From a bacterium (GTDB lineage: Bacteria > Patescibacteriota > Saccharimonadia > Saccharimonadales > SZUA-47), in assembly GCA_030427365.1 (NCBI GenBank), contig JAUHWW010000004.1, positions 1 through 50,424 on the forward strand: 50,424 nucleotides of DNA, in the 5' to 3' direction. Numbering within the stretch: position 1 is the first letter of the stretch; each line of letters opens with the position of its first letter. The position numbers and the translations under genes were made by a program. Of this stretch, positions 38,933 to 45,094 are shown in pieces. Below the pieces are notes generated by a model. That model was not told where the DNA came from, made no database searches, and was given only the letters and a program-made list of their open reading frames with translations.

Positions 38933-38990
38933 TAAATAGTACCATTGCCTGTGCTAAAGTACCTGCTAGACTAACCAAAACGGAAGCATT

Positions 38991-40016
38991 ATGATTGAAG
39001 ACGCTTTTTTCACAGATCAAGTCGCTCGTTCTTTACTGCTCGGGATGCTCGGCTTTCTTTTAGCCATGACCCTGACGCCAATCTATACCTACTTCGCCTA
39101 CCGTTACGGATTCTGGAAGAAAAAGCGCACACATGACGCGCAAGGCAAAGAGCTAAAAGTCATGAAGAAGCTCAGCGTGCGCAAGCGGCGCGTCCCGACG
39201 ATGGCTGGCGTTATCATGCTCGTTTCTGCAGTATTTATTACGCTACTCTTCAACCTAAGTCGCGAGCAAACGTGGCTACCGCTTGCAGCACTTGTTGGCG
39301 GCGGAATAGTCGGCTTGCTTGATGACATCATCAACGTTCGCGGCGATGGCACGGGCGTGGCTGGACTGCGAGCGCCGATTAAATTCTTTATGATAACGGC
39401 CGTCGCCAGTGCAGCTGCGTGGTTTTTCTATTACAAACTTGGCTATACCACGGTTCACGTCGCATATCTCGGCGACGTGAGTTTAGGTGTGTTTATCATT
39501 CCACTCTTTATCCTTGCCGTTGTTAGTACTGGTAATGCGGTGAATATCAGTGATGGACTCGACGGGCTGGCGGGTGGTCTACTACTGACAGCATATGGCG
39601 CTTTTGGGCTCATTGCACTGCTGCAAGGTAACTACGGTATCGCTGGCTTTTGCTTCACTGTTTGCGGCACCTTGCTTAGCTACATGTGGTTCAACATCCC
39701 CCCTGCTCGCTTTTTCATGGGCGACGTTGGATCGTTTTCGCTCGGCACGGCTCTCGGCGTCGTGGCAATGCTAACGGATACGCTCGTGTTGCTGCCGATC
39801 ATCGGCTTCGTGTTCGTCGTTGAAGCCGGCTCTTCAATGTTGCAATTGCTGTCGAAGAAGTACCGAGATGGGAAAAAGATTTTCCGCGTTGCGCCTATTC
39901 ATTATCACTTTGAAGCAGGCGGCTGGCCTCGCACAAAGGTGACCATGCGTTTTTGGCTGATTGGCCTTTGCTTTGCCGTTATTGGCGTTACTGTCGCCCT
40001 CACCGGCGGCTATTGA
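38991..40016 (+). CDS. mraY: Phospho-N-acetylmuramoyl-pentapeptide-transferase
   Basis: RRVPTMAGVIML, GLLDDIINVRGDGTG, NAVNISDGLDGLAGGLL, FMGDVGSFSLGTALG, PIHYHFEAGGWPRTKV. Confidence 0.96.
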   Translation: MIEDAFFTDQVARSLLLGMLGFLLAMTLTPIYTYFAYRYGFWKKKRTHDAQGKELKVMKKLSVRKRRVPTMAGVIMLVSAVFITLLFNLSREQTWLPLAALVGGGIVGLLDDIINVRGDGTGVAGLRAPIKFFMITAVASAAAWFFYYKLGYTTVHVAYLGDVSLGVFIIPLFILAVVSTGNAVNISDGLDGLAGGLLLTAYGAFGLIALLQGNYGIAGFCFTVCGTLLSYMWFNIPPARFFMGDVGSFSLGTALGVVAMLTDTLVLLPIIGFVFVVEAGSSMLQLLSKKYRDGKKIFRVAPIHYHFEAGGWPRTKVTMRFWLIGLCFAVIGVTVALTGGY

Positions 40017-41305
40017 GCAGCGATCGCTTTCTTAACCTCAGCGATTTCATCCCAAGGCTTATCACCGCCCACGCGCGGGATAGTTGTCTCATGACCTTTG
40101 CCTAGCAAGGCAACCACATCACCTTTTTTTGCAATTGATACCGCTCTCGTAATTGCTGCTTCGCGGGCTTCGATTTCTTCAACTTCCCCGCCAAAACTGG
40201 CAACTTCAGCGATACCTTTTTTGATGTCTTGATTAATATCGCTCACCTTTTCGTCATACACCGTATCTTCAGTCAGAATAATGTGATCAGCGAAAGTAGC
40301 TGCTATGCGTCCAAACGGCGCTCTAATGCTATGATCACGATTCCCGTAGCCGCCAAACACAGCGATTACCTTTCCGTCTGTATGTTTCCGTAAGTCAGAC
40401 AAAACAAGTTCAAACGCGTCTGGTGTGTGGGCAAAATCAACCAATACATGCGCGCCATTTTTGGTCTCGAAACGCTCCATCCGGCCTTTCACTCCCTCGA
40501 AAGAATCAAGTGCCTTCGTCGCCTCAGCTAACCCGATACCTTCTTGCAACGCGCAGCCTATTGCTGCCAGTGCATTCTCCACGTTGAACGTGCCTGTTAG
40601 ACGTAGTTTTGCAGGTGCAGCTTCGCCCTGATAGTGAACATTGAACGACGTGACGCCATTTTTTTCAATGATGTTCTCACCCCATACGTCTCCTGAATTG
40701 ATGCCGTAGGTCAGTCGCTGCTGCTCATCAATTGGTGCTTGCATCATCTTGCTGTGCTCGTCGCTTTCGACAAACACGCCCCAGCCACCGCGCTTGCCGA
40801 TCATTTCAAACAACCCACGTTTTGCTGCAGCGTACCGATCCATTGTCCCAAAATAATCTAAATGATCATGACTTAGGTTGGTAAAAACGCCTCCGATATA
40901 GCGAATAAAAGCCAAACGATGCTGGACGACGGCGTGCGCACTTGACTCAACTACGAGGTATTCGTCTGCAGACCTTTCGACTTCTTTTATGCGCCGGTAC
41001 AGGTTCATCGGCGTTTCGGTTGTAAGCGTTGACGTGTTGGCGTGCACTCTTCCTCCCCAAAATGCATTCGTCGTACTAAAGTAAGCTGTTTTTCTGCCGA
41101 CCTTATTGAAAATATGCCCAACCATCGCAGTAACCGTCGACTTGCCGGAAGTGCCTGTGACACCGATGATCTTCAATGTTCTTCCTGGAAAACCCAAGAC
41201 GACGTTCGCCGTCAGCGTTTCAAGGTAGTGGTACGCGTTCGCGATGCTGCGACGGGTAGACTTTGGTAGTAGCATTTTTAAAGCTTTTTTAAACTTTTTA
41301 TACAT
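40010..41305 (-). CDS. murE: MurE-like Mur ligase
   Basis: GVTGTSGKSTVTAMVGHIF, TNLSHDHLDYFGTM, LVDFAHTPDAFE, VFGGYGNRDHSIRAPFG, LLGKGHET; leaderless start at 41305. Confidence 0.85.
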   Translation of the reverse strand: MYKKFKKALKMLLPKSTRRSIANAYHYLETLTANVVLGFPGRTLKIIGVTGTSGKSTVTAMVGHIFNKVGRKTAYFSTTNAFWGGRVHANTSTLTTETPMNLYRRIKEVERSADEYLVVESSAHAVVQHRLAFIRYIGGVFTNLSHDHLDYFGTMDRYAAAKRGLFEMIGKRGGWGVFVESDEHSKMMQAPIDEQQRLTYGINSGDVWGENIIEKNGVTSFNVHYQGEAAPAKLRLTGTFNVENALAAIGCALQEGIGLAEATKALDSFEGVKGRMERFETKNGAHVLVDFAHTPDAFELVLSDLRKHTDGKVIAVFGGYGNRDHSIRAPFGRIAATFADHIILTEDTVYDEKVSDINQDIKKGIAEVASFGGEVEEIEAREAAITRAVSIAKKGDVVALLGKGHETTIPRVGGDKPWDEIAEVKKAIAAQ

Positions 41306-41426
41306 GCCTGCCATTATACCGGTTTGTGCATTTCCGGAAACCGCAATATCTGGTATAATCAACCCCTGTTACTATCACTGTAGCTCCCCGATAAAAGAGA
41401 GCATACTTTTTTTCGGAACGAGCGAG

Positions 41427-41494
41427 AAATTTTGTTTGAGGCAAATGCCAGGCAAAAAGTATCGTCTTTGCCTGGCCTAGCACAAACAAAATTT
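41427..41494. repeat. Nested palindrome abutting tRNA-Gly
   Basis: AAATTTTGTTTG (41427-41438) / CAAACAAAATTT (41483-41494), enclosing GCCAGGCAAA (41447-41456) / TTTGCCTGGC (41467-41476). Confidence 0.85.
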
Positions 41495-41497
41495 TGA

Positions 41498-41572
41498 GCG
41501 GGTGTGGTATAACGTTTATTATTCCTGCCTTCCAAGCAGGCGACGCGGGTTAGACTCCCGCCACCCGCACCA
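41498..41572 (+). tRNA. tRNA-Gly(TCC), atypical D- and T-loops, CCA encoded
   Basis: GCGGGTG..CACCCGC acceptor, anticodon stem-loop CCTGC CTTCCAA GCAGG; D-loop AACGTTTA lacks GG; T-loop TTAGACT. Confidence 0.88.
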
Positions 41573-41599
41573 CATGTTACTTGCAGTACCTTAGCTAGC

Positions 41600-41737
41600 A
41601 CGCCCTGGTAGCTCAGCGGATTAGAGTGAGGGATGCCTATGGCATGCCGCAAGGAGACTTTCCTCATCAATCTATGATTGATTGAGCGAAATCTCGGGGT
41701 CGCGGAACGTGGCGCGGGTTTCCCGCTGCTCGGACCA
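41600..41737 (+). other. 5' half of tRNA-Arg(TCT) interrupted by structured element (copy b)
   Basis: ACGCCCTGGTAGCTCAGCGGATTAGAG (27 nt identical to 41781-41807) followed by P1 GATGCC-TAT-GGCATG, CGCAAGG, bulged hairpin, CGGGGTCGCGGAACGTGGC, then GCGGGTTTCCCGC. Confidence 0.75.
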
Positions 41738-41782
41738 AACCCATTCACACAATTTAACAACAAATGGTTCCTTAATTGATAC

Positions 41783-41859
41783 GCCCTGGTAGCTCAGCGG
41801 ATTAGAGCAGCGGGCTTCTATCCCGCGTGTCGGGGGTTCGACTCCCTCCCAGGGTACCA
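41783..41859 (+). tRNA. tRNA-Arg(TCT), CCA encoded
   Basis: GCCCTGG..CCAGGGT, loop CTTCTAT, T-loop TTCGACT. Confidence 0.95.
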
Positions 41860-41867
41860 ATTTAGAT

Positions 41868-41943
41868 GGCGGGTGTAGTTCAACGGTTAGAACGTCGGGT
41901 TGTGGTTCCGAAGACGGGAGTTCGATTCTCCTCACTCGCCCCA
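41868..41943 (+). tRNA. tRNA-His(GTG), G-1 and CCA encoded
   Basis: G(-1)GCGGGTG..CACTCGCC, loop TTGTGGT. Confidence 0.94.
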
Positions 41944-41978
41944 AATAAAATCAGCTGCAAGGCTGATTTTAATTTTTC
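41944..41978 (+). terminator. Intrinsic terminator after tRNA-His
   Basis: AAATAAAATCAGCtgcaagGCTGATTTTAATTTTTC. Confidence 0.85.
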
Positions 41979-42033
41979 AATGGTTATCCACTTGTTTTCA
42001 CAGAGCTGCTTTGCGATACTAAGCACAAGAATT

Positions 42034-42519
42034 ATGAGTCAAGAAGAAATTGATATTTTCCTACAAGTCGTTGTTGCCGTCTGTATGGGTGGAATCATCG
42101 GCATCGAGCGTGAGTTGTCTAAAAAACCAGCTGGCATTCGGACGCACATGTTTGTCGCAGGAGCAGCAGCACTCGTCATGGGTATCAGCACGCTGCTTAT
42201 CCACGACTTTGCCAATGATTTTGGCTCAGTGCAGTCTGACCCTGTGCGTGTTATAGAGGCGGTTATCGTTGGCATCAGCTTTATCGGCGCAGGCACTGTA
42301 TTAAAGAGCGAGAAGTCCCATAATGTTTACTACCTCACAACGGCGGCGTCTATCCTATTTGCAGCCGCAATCGGCATCACTGTTGGCCTAGAACGCTACT
42401 GGCTTGCACTGTGTCTTACAGGGCTCGTCGTGCTCACAAACTTAGCTGTTGGAAACCTCGAGCTAAAATATCTCGGGAAAAAAGAACACCATACCGATGA
42501 TGTTCACCCGCAGAACTAG
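42034..42519 (+). CDS. MgtC/SapB family protein
   Basis: 'GGIIGIERELSKKPAGIRTHMFVAGAAALVMGIS...AVIVGISFIGAGTVLKS...LTTAASILFAAAIGITVGLERYW'. Confidence 0.9.
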   Translation: MSQEEIDIFLQVVVAVCMGGIIGIERELSKKPAGIRTHMFVAGAAALVMGISTLLIHDFANDFGSVQSDPVRVIEAVIVGISFIGAGTVLKSEKSHNVYYLTTAASILFAAAIGITVGLERYWLALCLTGLVVLTNLAVGNLELKYLGKKEHHTDDVHPQN

Positions 42520-42526
42520 ATAATGC

Positions 42527-43057
42527 TTAGGTGATTATTCTTTCGAGCACAGTTCCGAGTGTGTAGGCAATAAGCGCTGCTGCAACACCGAGTCCAAGAG
42601 TTTCAAGCACAGACTTTGCCTTATCAACTCCTGTTACGACAGCTCTCAAATAGCCGATACCTGCGAATGCCGCGAGCGTTAAGAATATCGAGTATATGAG
42701 TGCATTATCGCCGAGCTGTAATTCAAACATATAATCGGCAATGTAGATGACTAGTGGGACAAACCCAATGACAACAAAGGAAATAAACGTTGCAATTGAA
42801 GCCCCGAGTGGCGACTCTTGTTCTGCGGTATCCTTACTTTTTTTTGCTTCGAGCTGCTGATCGGCTTTTTCGCTAAGATACGCGCCAACCGCCATCGAGA
42901 ACCCGTCAGCGAAAACATTTGCTAACCCCAAAATCAGTATCACTTGACTGCTAAAGTTAGCCCCGGCAGCGCCAGTCACGATCGCGAAGGTCGTCACCGC
43001 ACCATCCATGCCGCCATAAACGAACTCACGCAGGTTGCTCTCAATTCTCCCAGTCAT
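42527..43057 (-). CDS. VIT1/CCC1 family membrane transporter
   Basis: 'LREFVYGGMDGAVTTFAIVTGAAGA...NVFADGFSMAVGAYLSEKAD'. Confidence 0.88.
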   Translation of the reverse strand: MTGRIESNLREFVYGGMDGAVTTFAIVTGAAGANFSSQVILILGLANVFADGFSMAVGAYLSEKADQQLEAKKSKDTAEQESPLGASIATFISFVVIGFVPLVIYIADYMFELQLGDNALIYSIFLTLAAFAGIGYLRAVVTGVDKAKSVLETLGLGVAAALIAYTLGTVLERIIT

Positions 43058-43086
43058 ACCTTTTAGTATCGCAGACGATAGACGGC

Positions 43087-43740
43087 TCAGGCAAGTGAGT
43101 TTATGAATATGACGGTAAAGAGTGGCGTAAATAGGTTGTCAGACCCGTATGGTGAGCTGTTCTCAAGGACAGTCGCAACTGCTGGCAACAACACCAGCAT
43201 CGCAAGCATGTTATTTTCAATTGTTTCTTGTCCGCCGATACCCCAGGCAATAGCGATTGATACGTACACTAGAGCAATATAGGCGACAGTGCCTGCGATA
43301 CTTTTTCGGAGGTTTTTCTTGCCAAAAACGTAATAGCTGTTGCTGCCGCCCCAGAACCGTCCTACAACCGCGGCGCCGCCATCAGCAAGCGCCATTAGTA
43401 AGATAGCCAGGGTGAACACCCAGGGCTCACGCGTAAGCAACGCGCAAAAAGCCATAGAAAGGGCAAAGAACAACTCGCCGTAAGTTCGCCGCTTTACCGC
43501 GTAAATCGCGTGAATGAGGCCAGTTGTACGCGAATAAATGAGCACGTTAAATCCGACCAAACTAAGCAGGAATATCACCTCAAGCGGGATGTAGTGCGGC
43601 CAAAATGCCATCCACATGCCCGCCAAAATATGTATAAATTTGCGTGCACGCTCGCCTTTCACAACACCTTTACGCCATAGTGCTTCTGAAATTAGCAAGA
43701 CGAGGCCAACCGGCAACAAGGCAATGAGAAGTTTTAACAC
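43087..43740 (-). CDS. Dolichol kinase / phosphatidate cytidylyltransferase-like membrane protein
   Basis: 'RKFIHILAGMWMAFWP', 'ALADGGAAVVGRFWG...FGKKNLRKSIAGTVAYI'. Confidence 0.78.
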   Translation of the reverse strand: MLKLLIALLPVGLVLLISEALWRKGVVKGERARKFIHILAGMWMAFWPHYIPLEVIFLLSLVGFNVLIYSRTTGLIHAIYAVKRRTYGELFFALSMAFCALLTREPWVFTLAILLMALADGGAAVVGRFWGGSNSYYVFGKKNLRKSIAGTVAYIALVYVSIAIAWGIGGQETIENNMLAMLVLLPAVATVLENSSPYGSDNLFTPLFTVIFINSLA

Positions 43741-43802
43741 AATGCATCGATTATAACACTGGTAACACCAGCAGATCTGCGGTATAATCGTCTGAGTAAT
43801 TT

Positions 43803-43936
43803 CGGGGTGTAGCTCAGTTGGCTAGAGTGAGAGCCGTCGGTGACGGGTCGCAAGGGAACCCACTCTTGAAAACTTGTTTTTCAAAGATGTGGTGACGGGG
43901 TCGCCGGAGGTGACCGCGGTTTGGCCCAAACCTGAC
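43803..43936 (+). other. 5' half of tRNA-Pro interrupted by structured element (copy a)
   Basis: CGGGGTGTAGCTCAGTTGGCTAGAGTG (27 nt identical to 43972-43998), then P1 CCGTC-GGT-GACGG, GCAAGG, hairpin TTGAAAA-CTTG-TTTTTCAA, GGGGTCGCCGGAGGTGACC, then GCGGTTTGG (tRNA-Pro anticodon arm). Confidence 0.75.
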
Positions 43937-43971
43937 CGAAATGTCACTAAACTAATTTACAATTTATATTT

Positions 43972-44048
43972 CGGGGTGTAGCTCAGTTGGCTAGAGTGCG
44001 CGGTTTGGGACCGTGAGGTCGGAGGTTCAAGTCCTCTCACCCCGACCA
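43972..44048 (+). tRNA. tRNA-Pro(TGG), CCA encoded
   Basis: CGGGGTG..CACCCCG, loop TTTGGGA, T-loop TTCAAGT. Confidence 0.95.
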
Positions 44049-44086
44049 AATAAAGATCCGTCCGTTTGGACGGTTTTTTATTTGGT
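44045..44086. terminator. Terminator with stem starting at tRNA-Pro ACCA
   Basis: ACCAAATAAAgatCCGTCC-GTTT-GGACGG..TTTATTTGGT. Confidence 0.85.
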
Positions 44087-44101
44087 TTCTGAGGGATGAG
44101 A

Positions 44102-44230
44102 TGGGCTTGAACCGTTAGGTGAGAAGTGCCATAAGCGCACTTCGCAAGAGAATCTTTCAGCTATGAAACTTGTTTCATGCTTGAAAGTTCTGGGCCCGCA
44201 GAATGTGGGCAAGTCCTCTCACCCCGACCA
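44102..44230 (+). other. Degenerate tRNA-Pro copy with element in T-loop (copy c)
   Basis: GGCTTGAACCGTTAGGT + 44121-44210 insert (P1 GAAGTGC/GCACTTC, GCAAG, AGAAtCTTTC/GAAAGTTCT, GCCCGC-AGAAT-GTGGGC) + CAAGTCCTCTCACCCCGACCA identical to tRNA-Pro 3' end. Confidence 0.78.
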
Positions 44231-44270
44231 AAGAAAAGAGTCGTCCAAATGGACGGCTTTTTTCTTTGAT
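44231..44270 (+). terminator. Terminator after element c
   Basis: AAGAAAAGAGTCGTCC-AAAT-GGACGGCTTTTTTCTTT. Confidence 0.85.
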
Positions 44271-44280
44271 TAGAGGTAGG

Positions 44281-44543
44281 ATTTGTAGCTCAAACCTCAC
44301 GGAGTGAGTCGGAGGTGAGGAGTGCTGCGTCTAGCACTCCGGAAACCCGGAAGCAGATTTTGAACTTGCTTCAAAGTCTTTTGAGGGCGGGGCGGGACTC
44401 GGCTGAATCCGCCAGCTGGCAGATCACCGAGATCGTGACAAAGTCCGGTGGCATTCTGCAAGGCAATCTTCTTCATCAAACTTACTGGATTGAACGAAGT
44501 TGCGGGGTCGCTGAAAGTGACCAAGTCCAGTATGCCCCGACCA
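44281..44543 (+). other. Degenerate tRNA-Pro copy carrying two nested/tandem elements (copy d)
   Basis: GTAGCTCA and GTGAGTCGGAGGT tRNA remnants, hairpin GGAGTGCT/AGCACTCC, second unit TGCAAGGCAATCTTC..GAAGTTGCGGGGTCGCTGAAAGTGACC, then AAGTCCAGTATGCCCCGACCA. Confidence 0.7.
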
Positions 44544-44577
44544 ATAAAAAATGACCGTACCCATGGTCATTTTTTAG
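44544..44577. terminator. Terminator after element d
   Basis: AAAAAATGACCgtacccatGGTCATTTTTT. Confidence 0.85.
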
Positions 44578-44593
44578 TATCGCTATGTGCTAC

Positions 44594-45055
44594 TTACTGT
44601 TCACTACTCTGAGTATCTTCAACCTCAGGCTGCGTTGCCTGTTCTTCTTGCGACTGGCGAAGCTGATCGGTGTTAACAATTGGTGCGATATTTATGATCT
44701 TCGTCTCGCTGGCACGATAAATAATAGCGCGCTGGGGATACAGAACCAGGTAATCACCGGCCTGGATGTTCTCATAAAAATCAGGGTTACTCTGCTTTAA
44801 AATCTCTGGATCTTCGACGCGAGCGACGGTTGGGTTTTCATCAGATAGCAATAATACCTGACCGAGACTGCCCACTACTTGCTGTGTTTCTTCAAGATTT
44901 CGTTGCTCGACAGCTTCAGTTGAATCTTCTCTCGCCTCTTGAGCCTCATTCCAGTAATAAACAGCTGCGAATAATGACCCAGCGACGATGACAAAGGCAA
45001 CAAGCCAAACCCAAACATGATTTTTAGATGTTTTTTGCTGTGGTTGTGTTTCCAT
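44594..45055 (-). CDS. Hypothetical single-TM protein
   Basis: TM near N-terminus, acidic/Gln-rich C-terminus. Confidence 0.6.
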   Translation of the reverse strand: METQPQQKTSKNHVWVWLVAFVIVAGSLFAAVYYWNEAQEAREDSTEAVEQRNLEETQQVVGSLGQVLLLSDENPTVARVEDPEILKQSNPDFYENIQAGDYLVLYPQRAIIYRASETKIINIAPIVNTDQLRQSQEEQATQPEVEDTQSSEQ

Positions 45056-45094
45056 TACTTCCCCTACTTATGTATACGTTAGCAGTATTGTACC

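Noticed and set aside
41359-41944. ORFs 41359-41763 (-) and 41672-41944 (-) over the tRNA cluster
   Set aside because: Translations through tRNA-Arg, tRNA-His and element b; motifs such as 'PLSYQG' arise from tRNA sequence.
43911-43920. T-box-like GGTGACCGCGG and adjacent terminators suggesting a T-box riboswitch
   Set aside because: The GCGG comes from the tRNA-Pro anticodon arm, the other copies lack the T-box antiterminator sequence, and no aaRS or amino-acid gene lies downstream.
41627-44543. Group I intron in tRNA genes
   Set aside because: Inserts are only ~90-110 nt, lack recognisable P/Q/R/S core motifs, and most flanking tRNA parts could not form a functional tRNA after excision.
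28855-44543. attL/attR scars of an ordinary tRNA-integrated island
   Set aside because: Duplicated tRNA ends are explained partly, but no integrase or cargo is present, the spacers are ~100 nt with a shared covarying structure, and 5' tRNA halves are also duplicated.
44297-44554. ORFs 44297-44524 (-) and 44315-44554 (+)
   Set aside because: Lie entirely within the structured tRNA-associated element d.
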